This document shows, piece after piece, positions 8,221 to 18,046 of a stretch of DNA of 23,671 nt; the stretch's first letter is position 1; each line of letters begins with the position of its first letter. The position numbers were made by a program, and so were the translations under genes. Source of the stretch: an uncultured Pelagibacteraceae bacterium. Its GTDB lineage: Bacteria > Pseudomonadota > Alphaproteobacteria > Pelagibacterales > Pelagibacteraceae. Below the pieces are notes generated by a model that was given only the letters and a program-made list of their open reading frames with translations, searched no databases and had not been told where the DNA came from. The stretch covers positions 1 through 23,671 of the forward strand of contig CACEBA010000010.1 of assembly GCA_902557585.1 (NCBI GenBank), in the 5' to 3' direction.

Positions 8221-8698
8221 TTTTACCAATTAGTTCTAAAATTATCATAAAAATTACGCCTATAGATATAAATATATCTGATACATTGAAAATAAACCAA
8301 TGAAAATTTCCAATATGGAAATCTATAAAATCTGGCACTGCATTGTAAAAAATTCTATCAAATAAATTACCAATTGCGCCTCCTAAAATTAAAACAAGTG
8401 AATATCTTTTAAATCCCTTATTTTTCGTAACTAAATACAAAATTACAATTATAACAATAAAAATTATTAAAGTTAAAATATTATAAAAATATTCATCATT
8501 TAAAGAAAAAAGCCCAAAAGCTATTCCCTCATTCCATATAAGGTAGATATTCAAAAATTTTGATTGATATATTTCGGATCCATTATTTATTTTATCTAAA
8601 TAAATTATATAAAGTTTCGATAATCTATCTAATAAAAAGATTGAAAAAATAATTGTTGAATTAATAAGAAAAGTTTTACTGACATTTAGTATGGTCAT
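8198..8698 (-). CDS. lspA: Lipoprotein signal peptidase (signal peptidase II)
   Basis: Inner-membrane aspartyl protease that removes signal peptides from diacylglyceryl-modified prolipoproteins. With the ATG at 8698 it has 166 residues and four predicted membrane helices (about 10-27, 51-66, 75-91, 137-157). Catalytic aspartates are seen as Asp123 in VPDFIDF and Asp141 in FNVSDIF; the WNEGIAFG and GGAIGNLFDR motifs also match. A TTG 18 bases upstream (8716) would extend it into ileS, but ATG 8698 forms the TAATG overlap with the ileS stop, which is the coupling style used elsewhere in this window. The ribF-ileS-lspA order is conserved in many Proteobacteria. The next gene encodes a lipoprotein, a likely substrate. 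Confidence 0.93.
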   Translation of the reverse strand: MTILNVSKTFLINSTIIFSIFLLDRLSKLYIIYLDKINNGSEIYQSKFLNIYLIWNEGIAFGLFSLNDEYFYNILTLIIFIVIIVILYLVTKNKGFKRYSLVLILGGAIGNLFDRIFYNAVPDFIDFHIGNFHWFIFNVSDIFISIGVIFMIILELIGKNDKKINQ

Positions 8699-11427
8699 TA
8701 AGAGTTTTTCGGGCAATGGGTTCTGTCACAAGCATTTTCAGTAATTTTCCAGCATAGAGTACATTTAGTTCCTTTTGCTTTTGTTGTTTGTGCGCTTATT
8801 TCAGAGTTTTCCTTAAAAGAAATTCTAGCTTTTGATGTTATGCATAGTTCAGAAAAATCTATGTTATTGGTAATTTTTTCAAATTTTTGATCTAGATGAA
8901 TATCTATGTTTGCTTCTAAACTTGATCCAATTTCTTTATTGGCTCTTTTTTCCTCGATACTAATATTGCAAATATTTCTTATTTTTATTAATTCTTCCCA
9001 TTTTTGATATAGTTTTTTGTTCTCAAAATTTTTCGGAAAAATCAAAAATTTTTCTAGATGAATACTTTTGTTTTCTTTATGTAACAATCTGTAAATTTCC
9101 TCAGTGGTAAAAGATAAGATTGGTGCAAACCATTTCAATAATGAATTTAAAATTATATTTAGTAGCAATATTGTTGATTGCCTTTTTTTAGAGTCTATAG
9201 GATCACAATACAAAGTATCTTTTCTTATATCAAAATAAAATGCTGATAAATCTACAGTACAAAAATTAAGTAGTTCTTTATACAAATTATGAAAATCATA
9301 ATTTTCGAAATATTTTTTGAAATTAACATTTAGAGAATACAATTTATGCAACATAAATTGTTCAAGCTCTGGCAATTCAGTTAAATTAACTTTTTCAAAA
9401 TCAATTTTTTTGAAATTGTCATTTATGTTTCCAAGTAAATATCTAAATGTATTTCTAATTTTTCTATATGAGTCCGCATGTTGATCTAGAATTGAATAGT
9501 CAATTCTAAGGTCCTCTGAATAATTAGAAGATGCTACCCAAATTCTTAATATATCTGCTCCATATTTTTTTAAAATATCTTCAGGAGCAATTACATTTCC
9601 TAAAGATTTTGACATTTTCAATCCTTTACCATCAACAACAAATCCATGAGATAAAATTGATTCAAATGGAGCTCTTCCCCTGGTGCCACATGATTCTAAT
9701 AATGATGAATGAAACCATCCCCGATGTTGGTCAGATCCTTCCAAATACATTGATGCTGGCCACTTCAAATCTTCTCTTTTTTCAAGAACAAATGAATGAG
9801 TGGACCCACTATCAAACCAGACTTCAACAATATCGCTCAACTTATCATAATCTTTAGCTTTGTATTTGCTTCCCAAGAATCTTTGTGGGTCATCCGAAAA
9901 CCAACAATCTGAACCTTCTTTTTCATAAATAGAGGCAATATTCTCGTTTACCTCCTCGTCTAATAAAATTTCTTTAGTTTTTTTATTTACAAAAATTGGA
10001 AGAGGAACACCCCAAACTCTTTGTCTTGATACGCACCAATCAGGTCTAGTTTCTATCATTGATTTTAATCTCTCTTTTCCCTTGCTTGGATAAAAAGTTG
10101 TATCATTGATTGCTTTTAATGCTTTATCTCTCAACTTATGGCTTTCCATTGATATAAACCATTGAGGTGTGGCTCTATGAACTAATGGAGCTTTTGATCT
10201 CCAAGAATGCGGATAAGAATGCAATAGCTCACCATTTGACAATAATTTTTTTTGCTCTTTAAGTTTTTCAATGACTATTGGATTTGCTTTAAAAATATGA
10301 AGACCTTCAAATAGATTTACATGATTTGTATATTTTCCATCTCCATCAACTGTTTCGATGGCTTTAATTCCATTATTTAAACATAAATTAAAGTCATCAG
10401 GACCATGACTAGGAGCACAATGAACAATTCCTGTTCCTTGCTCAGTTGTCACAAACCTTGCCTCTAACATTGGAATGTCATAATCATAACCTAAATCTAA
10501 AAAGGGATGCTTGCAAATCGTTTCTTTTAACTCTTTGCCTTTGAATATTTTAATTTTTTTATAATTTTTTATTTTACATTCATCAATTACTGACTTTAGT
10601 AAAGCTTCAGCAACTATAATTTTTCTATTTTTAAAGTCACCATCATCATTTAATTCTAGCAGAACATAATCAAGAGCTTCATTATAAGCTAATGCTCTAT
10701 TAGCTGGAATTGTCCAGGGAGTTGTGGTCCAAATAATTATCTCACTTCCCTCAAGGTCTTTTAAGTTAGATGTTTTAATAGGGAAAGATGTATAAATAGT
10801 ATCTGATTTATGATCTTGATATTCAACTTCAGCATCTGCTAAAGCAGTTTTTTCAACAGTAGACCATAATACTGGTTTAAATCCTCTGTATAAACTTCCC
10901 TCCTTTAAAAACTTACCAAGCTCTCTAACAATTTGAGCCTCAGCTTCGAAACTCATAGTAGAATAATAATTTTCCCAATCACCTACAACACCTAAACGTT
11001 TAAATTGACTCTTATGCACTTCAATCCATTTTTCTGCAAATGATCTACATTCTTTTCTAAATTCTACTATTGGAACTTCGTTCTTATTTTTTTTATTTTT
11101 TTTATATTGTTCTTCTATTTTCCATTCAATCGGTAAGCCATGACAATCCCATCCTGGAACATAAATAGAATCTTTACCATCCATTTGATGGAATTTCACA
11201 ATAATATCTTTTAAAATTTTATTCAGAGCAGTTCCCATATGAATATTTCCATTTGCATATGGTGGACCATCATGAAGTACAAATTTTTCTTTTCCTTTAC
11301 TTGAATTTCTTAATTTTTTATAAAGATTAATCTTCTGCCAATATTCTAGAATTTCTGGCTCTCTTACAGGCAAATTAGCTTTCATTGAAAAAGCTGTTTT
11401 TGGAAGGTTTATTTCAGTGTTAGTCAT
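8698..11427 (-). CDS. ileS: Isoleucyl-tRNA synthetase
   Basis: Class Ia aminoacyl-tRNA synthetase that charges tRNA-Ile; cytoplasmic. The 909-residue length is normal. The HIGH-type signature is HMGT (His63) in PPYANGNIHMGTALN, and the KMSKS loop is GLKMSKSLGN (lysine near residue 604). Between them lies an editing (CP1) domain with WTTTPWTIPANRA and the threonine-rich pocket expected for valine hydrolysis. The C-terminal zinc module has CTLCWKIT (Cys889, Cys892) and then Cys900 and Cys905; the second pair is spaced by four residues instead of the usual two. The start overlaps the ribF stop by four bases (ATGA). It sits in the ribF-ileS-lspA order found in many Proteobacteria. There is no T-box-like leader, which is expected for this group. 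Confidence 0.98.
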   Translation of the reverse strand: MTNTEINLPKTAFSMKANLPVREPEILEYWQKINLYKKLRNSSKGKEKFVLHDGPPYANGNIHMGTALNKILKDIIVKFHQMDGKDSIYVPGWDCHGLPIEWKIEEQYKKNKKNKNEVPIVEFRKECRSFAEKWIEVHKSQFKRLGVVGDWENYYSTMSFEAEAQIVRELGKFLKEGSLYRGFKPVLWSTVEKTALADAEVEYQDHKSDTIYTSFPIKTSNLKDLEGSEIIIWTTTPWTIPANRALAYNEALDYVLLELNDDGDFKNRKIIVAEALLKSVIDECKIKNYKKIKIFKGKELKETICKHPFLDLGYDYDIPMLEARFVTTEQGTGIVHCAPSHGPDDFNLCLNNGIKAIETVDGDGKYTNHVNLFEGLHIFKANPIVIEKLKEQKKLLSNGELLHSYPHSWRSKAPLVHRATPQWFISMESHKLRDKALKAINDTTFYPSKGKERLKSMIETRPDWCVSRQRVWGVPLPIFVNKKTKEILLDEEVNENIASIYEKEGSDCWFSDDPQRFLGSKYKAKDYDKLSDIVEVWFDSGSTHSFVLEKREDLKWPASMYLEGSDQHRGWFHSSLLESCGTRGRAPFESILSHGFVVDGKGLKMSKSLGNVIAPEDILKKYGADILRIWVASSNYSEDLRIDYSILDQHADSYRKIRNTFRYLLGNINDNFKKIDFEKVNLTELPELEQFMLHKLYSLNVNFKKYFENYDFHNLYKELLNFCTVDLSAFYFDIRKDTLYCDPIDSKKRQSTILLLNIILNSLLKWFAPILSFTTEEIYRLLHKENKSIHLEKFLIFPKNFENKKLYQKWEELIKIRNICNISIEEKRANKEIGSSLEANIDIHLDQKFEKITNNIDFSELCITSKARISFKENSEISAQTTKAKGTKCTLCWKITENACDRTHCPKNS

Positions 11428-12347
11428 TTAGTTTTTTTAGCTATATTTAAATCTTTTTTAATTTGAGACTTTAACTGATTAACATTTTTAAATTTTTTTT
11501 CTTCTCTAATAAACTTTAAAAACTCTACTGATAAGAGCTTATTATAAAGATTTCCAGAATAATTAAACAAATGAACCTCTAATAAGATTTTTTTCTGGTT
11601 AAATGTTGGTCTATATCCAAGATTTGCTATCCCTCTTAAATATTTAGGATTATTAGATCTCAATACTTTTACTGCATAAACCCCTGGTTTAGCCAAAACA
11701 TAATCTTGAATGTCTATGTTACAGGTTGGAAAACCAATTTTTTTACCAATTTGTCTTCCCTTCTGCACTACTCCATCAATTGTCCAATTTCTATCTAAAA
11801 GCCTATTTGCTTTTTTTAAATATCCTTTTTCCAAAAAACTTCTTATTAATGTTGATGAAATTATTTTTTTTTGTTTAATTAATGGTTGTGGTTTTACTAC
11901 TGTAAAATTAAATTTTTTTTCGTTTTTAATTAACAAATTAACATTACCTTCTCTTTTATTTCCAAATCTAAAATTATTACTAACAAATATAAATTTTGAT
12001 TTTAATTTTTTAAATAATATTTCTTTAATAAAATTAATTGACTTTGTTTTGGAAAACTTTTTATCAAATTTTTTAGTTATAATAAAATCTACGTTGAGTT
12101 TGCTAAGTAGTGCATTTTTTTGATTAATACTAGTTATCCTAAAGTTTTTATGCAATTTATTAAAAAACATTTTTGGCATTGGATCAAAATTTACCACTCC
12201 AATTTTTAATTTATGTTTTTTTTTATATAATTTTGCTAATTTAAATAATTTTTGATGTCCCAGATGTACACCATCAAAATTTCCAATTAAAATTAATGAA
12301 TTTTTATGATTTTTTTTTATATTAAAATTTTTATATAATTTTACCAT
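11424..12347 (-). CDS. ribF: Bifunctional riboflavin kinase / FAD synthetase
   Basis: Makes FMN and then FAD from riboflavin. At 307 residues it has the usual two domains. The N-terminal adenylyltransferase domain shows LIGNFDGVHLGHQ (nucleotidyltransferase HxGH-type motif, about residues 21-33) and ISSTLIRSFLEKG. The C-terminal kinase domain shows GRQIGKKIGFPTCNI (about residues 197-211), KPGVYAVKV, GIANLGYRPTF and LEVHLFNYSGNLY with the catalytic-type glutamate. The start overlaps the stop of the upstream HAD gene by seven bases, and its stop overlaps the ileS start by four. No FMN riboswitch could fit upstream because the gene is internal to an operon. FAD made here would serve the flavoprotein encoded further right in the window among others, but no special link is implied. 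Confidence 0.95.
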   Translation of the reverse strand: MVKLYKNFNIKKNHKNSLILIGNFDGVHLGHQKLFKLAKLYKKKHKLKIGVVNFDPMPKMFFNKLHKNFRITSINQKNALLSKLNVDFIITKKFDKKFSKTKSINFIKEILFKKLKSKFIFVSNNFRFGNKREGNVNLLIKNEKKFNFTVVKPQPLIKQKKIISSTLIRSFLEKGYLKKANRLLDRNWTIDGVVQKGRQIGKKIGFPTCNIDIQDYVLAKPGVYAVKVLRSNNPKYLRGIANLGYRPTFNQKKILLEVHLFNYSGNLYNKLLSVEFLKFIREEKKFKNVNQLKSQIKKDLNIAKKTK

Positions 12348-13159
12348 TTAAGATCCGACTGAGTATAATTTACAACTGTTTCATATTGTTTTGAAACCTC
12401 TAAAATACCTTTGTTAAATATTTCTAATTTATGGATGCCATTAGAAATTAATAAAGAGTCGTAATTCAATAAATTAGCACCCTTAATATCTGTATTTAAA
12501 TTATCTCCTATTGCTAGTGTTCTTTTTTTAAAATTATCAATTGATTGATTATATACCTCAGCATATGGTTTTCCAAAGTATACTACCCTTCCACCCATTT
12601 TTTCAAAAACCATGGCGACAGAGCCTGCACATAATTCTCTGACATTTCCTCGATCTACAATTAAATCAGGATTTGTACAGATCATTTCTTTATGAGTATG
12701 GGTCTCAAGCATAGTTCTATAATAATTTAAATCTTTGTTATGACTGTCAAACAACCCTGTACATAATAAATATTCACTTTCAACTAGATCACTTGATTTG
12801 TTTTTTTTAAAAGGATTGAATAAATCAAAGTCTCTTGGGGGTCCAATATGAAAAAACTTTTTGGATAAATGTGATTTTTTTAGATAATTAAGTGCAGCTT
12901 CTCCCGATGTAAAAACATGATTTCTTAACTCTTCTTCCATCCCCATTTTTTCTAAAAAATTTTTTACAGTTTCATTTGGTCTAGGTGCATTGGTTAATAG
13001 AACTAAATCTTTATTGTTTTTTTTAAGCTCCTTAAGAACGCTGATTGCACCCTCATAAAGTTTAATGCCATTATGAACAACGCCCCATAAATCTATATAA
13101 AATAGATCATATTTATGGACTATTGAACTAAGGCCATCTGAATCTATATTTCTAGTCAT
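12341..13159 (-). CDS. HAD-superfamily class IIA hydrolase, TIGR01459-like
   Basis: 272-residue cytoplasmic protein of the haloacid dehalogenase superfamily with a class IIA cap. Motif I is FYIDLWGVVHNG; the nucleophile would be Asp23, but the second acidic residue of the usual D-x-D is Trp25. I recall the D-x-W-G-V-x-H-x-G pattern as typical of the alphaproteobacterial TIGR01459 group, so it is a subfamily trait and not damage. Motif II is LLTNAPRP, the lysine motif is FGKPYAEVY, and motif IV is AIGDNLNTDIKGA, all intact. The natural substrate is unknown; class IIA relatives act on p-nitrophenyl phosphate, phosphoglycolate or nucleotides. It is the first gene of the ribF-ileS-lspA operon and is transcribed away from groES across 131 bases. 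Confidence 0.82.
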   Translation of the reverse strand: MTRNIDSDGLSSIVHKYDLFYIDLWGVVHNGIKLYEGAISVLKELKKNNKDLVLLTNAPRPNETVKNFLEKMGMEEELRNHVFTSGEAALNYLKKSHLSKKFFHIGPPRDFDLFNPFKKNKSSDLVESEYLLCTGLFDSHNKDLNYYRTMLETHTHKEMICTNPDLIVDRGNVRELCAGSVAMVFEKMGGRVVYFGKPYAEVYNQSIDNFKKRTLAIGDNLNTDIKGANLLNYDSLLISNGIHKLEIFNKGILEVSKQYETVVNYTQSDLKW

Positions 13160-13207
13160 TATTTAAGGTATAAACCATAAAATCCTTAATTTCCTAGCAT
13201 TATTAGC

Positions 13208-13227
13208 ATCTAATCGAATATCTAATC
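13208..13227 (+). repeat. 8-bp direct repeat upstream of the groES promoter
   Basis: ATCTAATC occurs at 13208-13215 and again at 13220-13227, 12 bases apart start to start, just ahead of and touching the CTTGAA element. In an AT-rich genome such a repeat may be chance, but the position and the near one-turn spacing are compatible with a bound regulator. It is not a CIRCE element. Confidence 0.3.
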
Positions 13228-13254
13228 TTGAAATAGGCGACGTAATATCTATAT
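13227..13254 (+). promoter_or_regulatory. Predicted heat-shock (RpoH/sigma-32 type) promoter for groES-groEL
   Basis: CTTGAA at 13227-13232 matches the -35 core of alphaproteobacterial RpoH promoters. CTATAT at 13249-13254 fits the -10 element, with a 16-base spacer. Transcription would start near 13261 and give a leader of about 30 bases. No inverted repeat of the CIRCE type (TTAGCACTC-N9-GAGTGCTAA) is present, so HrcA control is not supported by the sequence. Confidence 0.6.
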
Positions 13255-13280
13255 GAAGACCATATTTATATAGAATTATA

Positions 13281-13286
13281 AAGGAG
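13281..13286 (+). promoter_or_regulatory. Strong ribosome binding site of groES
   Basis: AAGGAG lies four bases before the groES ATG (13291). With the groEL site it is one of only two canonical Shine-Dalgarno sequences I found before any start in this window. Confidence 0.85.
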
Positions 13287-13290
13287 ATTT

Positions 13291-13581
13291 ATGAAGTTTA
13301 AACCGTTACATGACAGAGTATTAATCGAAGTTTTAGATAGTAGTGAAAAAACTGCTGGTGGAATTATCATCCCAGATACTGCTCAAGAAAAACCACAAGA
13401 AGGTAAGGTAATTGCTATTGGTGGTGGTGCAAAAACAGAAGATGGAAAATTAATTCCAATGGACGTTAAAGTTGGCGACAAAGTTTTATTTGGCAAATGG
13501 TCAGGTACTGAAGTTAAAATTGATGGTAAAGAATACAGCATAATGAAAGAGTCTGACATTATGGGTATTTCAGGTAAGTAA
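13291..13581 (+). CDS. groES: Co-chaperonin GroES (Hsp10)
   Basis: 96-residue subunit of the heptameric lid that caps GroEL and helps release folded protein. It begins [14 protein letters not shown], followed by the mobile loop [20 protein letters not shown] (about residues 15-34), whose IIIP-type hydrophobic patch contacts GroEL. The block [10 protein letters not shown] and the C-terminal part [20 protein letters not shown] are canonical. The start is fixed by the strong AAGGAG four bases upstream. It is 23 bases before groEL and forms a two-gene operon with it. Codon use is visibly less AT-biased than in the LPS genes, as is usual for a highly expressed protein. Confidence 0.99.
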   Translation: MKFKPLHDRVLIEVLDSSEKTAGGIIIPDTAQEKPQEGKVIAIGGGAKTEDGKLIPMDVKVGDKVLFGKWSGTEVKIDGKEYSIMKESDIMGISGK

Positions 13582-13586
13582 TTTAA

Positions 13587-15266
<1,680 letters not shown>

Positions 15267-15287
15267 TCCCGCTCAAATACAAAATTT

Positions 15288-15318
15288 AAAAAGGCCATCT
15301 TATGATGGCCTTTTTTTT
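15288..15318 (+). terminator. Intrinsic terminator after groEL
   Basis: A perfect 7-bp stem GGCCATC / GATGGCC (15293-15299 with 15304-15310), extended by A-T pairs and closed by the loop TTAT, is followed by eight T. It lies 22 bases after the groEL stop. It is the clearest factor-independent terminator in the window. Confidence 0.93.
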
Positions 15319-15333
15319 GAGTAGAATAATTAT

Positions 15334-15450
15334 ATGTCAAAAAGATATAGTGGAAAATCCTTTAAAGACTCTAGTATTAAAAAAAAAGCAAAATTAAGTT
15401 TTAAAGAAAAAAGAAAACTTAAAAAAGAAAAGCAAAAAAAAACAAATTAA
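15334..15450 (+). CDS. Possible small lysine-rich protein (38 aa)
   Basis: An ATG-to-TAA frame of 38 codons lies between the groEL terminator and typA. The product begins MSKRYSGKSFKDSSIK and continues as a very basic, probably helical segment (KAKLSFKEKRKLKKEKQ) with about 17 lysines and no hydrophobic stretch. There is no good Shine-Dalgarno site, but most genes here lack one. The non-lysine first third (RYSGKSFKDSS) looks less like random AT-rich translation. The 85-base gap after it contains no hairpin that I can see. I do not recognise the family. It could bind RNA or ribosomes, or be a chance frame in A-rich DNA. It would sit 85 bases before typA and might share its transcript. Confidence 0.4.
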   Translation: MSKRYSGKSFKDSSIKKKAKLSFKEKRKLKKEKQKKTN

Positions 15451-15535
15451 ACATCAAATTTAATAAGATCTTCAATAAACATTAGTTTTTTTTAAGTTTT
15501 AAAAAATAATTAAATAGGTATAAGAACCACATTTT

Positions 15536-17362
15536 ATGAACAAAGATATAAGAAACATCACTATCATAGCCCATGTAGACCACGGCAAAACTACTTTGAT
15601 TGATAATTTAATGAAGCAAAGTGGATCATTTAGAGAAAACGAAGTGGTTGACGAAAGATTGATGGACTCTGGTGAACTTGAGAAGGAAAGAGGAATTACG
15701 ATATTAGCAAAACCTGCTTCTATTAATTGGAAAGATACAAGAATAAATATAATTGATACTCCAGGTCACAGAGACTTTGCTGCAGAAGTTGAAAGGGTTT
15801 TAAGTATGGCTGATGGTGCACTACTACTTATAGACTCGGCTGAGGGAGTAATGCCTCAAACAAAGTTTGTTTTATCTAAGGCTTTAAAACAAGGCCTTAA
15901 ACCAATTGTTGTTATTAATAAACTTGATAAAGCTGATCAAAGAGCAAATGAAGTGTTAGATGAAACATTTGATTTATTTGTAAGTCTAGATGCAAACGAA
16001 GAGCAATTAGATTTCCCTGTTTTGTACGCAAGTGGTAGATCTGGTTGGGCGGACAGTGAAGTGGAAGGACCTAGAGAAAATTTAAATCCATTGCTTGATT
16101 TAATTCTTGAACATGTAAAACCAACAAAATTTGAAAAAGAAAAACCTTTTGCAATGTTATCTACACTACTTTATGCGGATAGTTTTTTAGGAAGAAGTTT
16201 AGTTGGTAGAATTACTCAAGGAACTGCTAAGGCTAATCAATCAATAAAAGCGATTAATTTAAAAGGTGAAAAAGTTGATGAAGGAAAACTTACTAAAATT
16301 TTCAGATATGAGGGAACAAAAAAAGTACCGATTGATGTTGGTGAAGCTGGCGATATTGTAGTAATAGCTGGATTAGAAAAAGCTAATGTTGCAGATACTA
16401 TTTGTGATTTAGATGTTAATGAGCCTATCTCAGCAACACCAATAGATCCACCTACAATGTCTATCACTATAACAGTCAATACATCACCTCTTGCAGGAAA
16501 AGAAGGTAAAAAACTTACAAGTACTCAAATTAGAGATCGACTACTTCAAGAAGCTCAAAATAATGTTGGAATTAATTTTTCTGAAAATAATGGTAATGAC
16601 TCGTTTGTTGTTAGTGGCAGAGGAGAGCTTATGTTAGAAATTTTGCTTACCCAAATGAGACGTGAAGGATTTGAAATGACAGTCAGTCCACCTAAAGTTT
16701 TATATCAAACAGATGAAAGTGGAAAAAAACTTGAGCCCATTGAAGAAATTACTATGGATTTAGATGAAGAATACTCCTCAAAAGTAATAGATTCCATGAA
16801 CAGACGAAAAGGCAAATTAATAGATTTAAAAGATACTGGTAAAGATAAAAAAAGACTTATTTTTTATGCTCCAACGAGAGGATTAATGGGTTACACAAGT
16901 AGATTTTTAACTCTTACTAAAGGGAACGGGGTTATTAATAGAATATTTCATGGCTATGGGCCTTTTGAAGGTGAAATGGAAGGGAGAAGAAACGGAGCTT
17001 TAATTGCAATGGAACAAGGAAAAGCTGTTGCTTTTGCTATATTTAATTTGCAGGCCAGAGGTGAGATGTTCGTAACACATAACGACCCAGTATACCCTGG
17101 AATGATAGTTGGATTGTCTCCAAAACCAGGCGACATGATAATAAATGTAATGAAGGGAAAGAAATTAACAAATATGAGAACACAGGGAACAGACGAAAAC
17201 GTTGTTCTCACTCCAGTAAGAAAAATGTCAATAGCAGAACAATTAAGTATGCTTAATACAGACGAAGCATTAGAAATTACTCCTAAGTCTTGCAGATTAA
17301 GAAAATCTATTCTTGATCCTCATGAAAGGAAGAAAAGTGAAAAATCTGGTGCAGCAGCCTAA
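15536..17362 (+). CDS. typA: Translational GTPase TypA/BipA
   Basis: Ribosome-binding GTPase of the EF-G-like class, linked to large-subunit assembly and to growth under stress or cold. The 608-residue length is normal. G motifs are intact: HVDHGKTTL (G1, residue 12 onwards), the switch region ERGITI with the conserved G2 threonine, DTPGHRDFAAEVER (G3) and VINKLDKADQRA (G4). Domain II follows at about 205-290, then the EF-G-like domain with RGELMLEILLTQMRREGFE. The BipA-specific C-terminal domain contains GLMGYTSRFLTLTKGNG and the end block KSCRLRKSILDPHERKK. No Shine-Dalgarno site precedes the ATG. A weak TATAAG at 15519 might be a -10 element, which would give a very short leader. The stop overlaps the convergent yczE-like gene by four bases. 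Confidence 0.97.
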   Translation: MNKDIRNITIIAHVDHGKTTLIDNLMKQSGSFRENEVVDERLMDSGELEKERGITILAKPASINWKDTRINIIDTPGHRDFAAEVERVLSMADGALLLIDSAEGVMPQTKFVLSKALKQGLKPIVVINKLDKADQRANEVLDETFDLFVSLDANEEQLDFPVLYASGRSGWADSEVEGPRENLNPLLDLILEHVKPTKFEKEKPFAMLSTLLYADSFLGRSLVGRITQGTAKANQSIKAINLKGEKVDEGKLTKIFRYEGTKKVPIDVGEAGDIVVIAGLEKANVADTICDLDVNEPISATPIDPPTMSITITVNTSPLAGKEGKKLTSTQIRDRLLQEAQNNVGINFSENNGNDSFVVSGRGELMLEILLTQMRREGFEMTVSPPKVLYQTDESGKKLEPIEEITMDLDEEYSSKVIDSMNRRKGKLIDLKDTGKDKKRLIFYAPTRGLMGYTSRFLTLTKGNGVINRIFHGYGPFEGEMEGRRNGALIAMEQGKAVAFAIFNLQARGEMFVTHNDPVYPGMIVGLSPKPGDMIINVMKGKKLTNMRTQGTDENVVLTPVRKMSIAEQLSMLNTDEALEITPKSCRLRKSILDPHERKKSEKSGAAA

Positions 17363-18006
17363 CTAAAAATTTTATTAACAATAAACAATCCAAAAGCAAC
17401 ACAAGGTCCAATCCCAAAAGCAAAAATTAAAGTTCCAGCACCTACTGTTCCACCTAGATACCATCCAGCGATTACAACTGAGATTTCTAAACATGCTCTT
17501 ACTAAAGCAATAGGTAAGTTTGTAATTTTTGTTAACCCAGTCATAAGTCCATCTCTTGGACCTGGGCCGAGATTTGCTACTAAATAAATACCACTACCTA
17601 TGCCAACTAGTATTACTGCAAATATTGCTAATAAATATTTTAATATAACAGACGAAGGAACATCAAAAAAATATAAAGTAACATCAATCATTCCAGAAAT
17701 AATAATTATATTAAAAATAGTTCCTAAGCCTGGTTTTTGTTTAAGAAATATCCATAAAAAAAGAACACTCACACTTACTAGAAATGTTGCAGCACCAATA
17801 GACAATTCAGAATTTTTTGATATTCCTTCTGCAAGTACAGACCATGGTGAGTTTCCTGTAGTTGATAGTATTAATAGTCCCTCTCCAAACCCAAATATAA
17901 TTAAACCTAAAATTAAAAAAAATGATGTTGAAAATTTTGGCTTAAAGTTAAAGCTTTTATCAGAGCTCCAATATACTTTAGGAATATTTTTGATAGATAA
18001 AAACAT
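17359..18006 (-). CDS. YczE-type multi-pass membrane protein
   Basis: 215-residue inner-membrane protein with about five hydrophobic segments (about residues 28-48, 70-88, 95-113, 124-145, 168-210). Two conserved-looking loops stand out: TTGNSPWSVLAEG near residue 50 and NLGPGPRDGLMTGLTKITN near 150; WYLGGTVGAGT follows. These match my memory of the YczE/YitT-related family, whose molecular role is unknown; Bacillus YczE has been tied to lipopeptide production, which cannot be transferred here. The ATG at 18006 is the natural start. It is convergent with typA (4-bp stop overlap) and divergent from the next gene across 40 bases. Function is therefore left open; it could be a transporter or a permease-like chaperone. 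Confidence 0.72.
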   Translation of the reverse strand: MFLSIKNIPKVYWSSDKSFNFKPKFSTSFFLILGLIIFGFGEGLLILSTTGNSPWSVLAEGISKNSELSIGAATFLVSVSVLFLWIFLKQKPGLGTIFNIIIISGMIDVTLYFFDVPSSVILKYLLAIFAVILVGIGSGIYLVANLGPGPRDGLMTGLTKITNLPIALVRACLEISVVIAGWYLGGTVGAGTLIFAFGIGPCVAFGLFIVNKIFS

Positions 18007-18046
18007 ATTATACTGTTACTTATAAAATTATTAATACTTGCTTATA

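Noticed and set aside
8699..8716. Longer lspA start at TTG 8716
   Set aside because: It would overlap the ileS zinc-binding tail; ATG 8698 gives the TAATG coupling and a normal N-terminus.
9531..9857. Open frame of 108 codons on the + strand
   Set aside because: It lies fully antisense within the well-supported ileS, including its KMSKS region, and shows no protein-like motif.
11710..12123. Open frame of 137 codons on the + strand
   Set aside because: Antisense to ribF; its Phe/Leu-rich make-up is what the complement of lysine-rich codons gives.
12341..13159. HAD gene as a decayed pseudogene because motif I lacks the second Asp
   Set aside because: The D-x-W pattern is, as far as I recall, a trait of this subfamily, and all other HAD motifs are intact.
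13160..13290. CIRCE element before groES
   Set aside because: TTAGCA occurs at 13203, but the matching inverted arm GAGTGCTAA is absent.
17600..18025. Open frame of 141 codons on the + strand
   Set aside because: Antisense to the yczE-like gene, whose membrane segments and GPGPRDG loop clearly identify the real frame.
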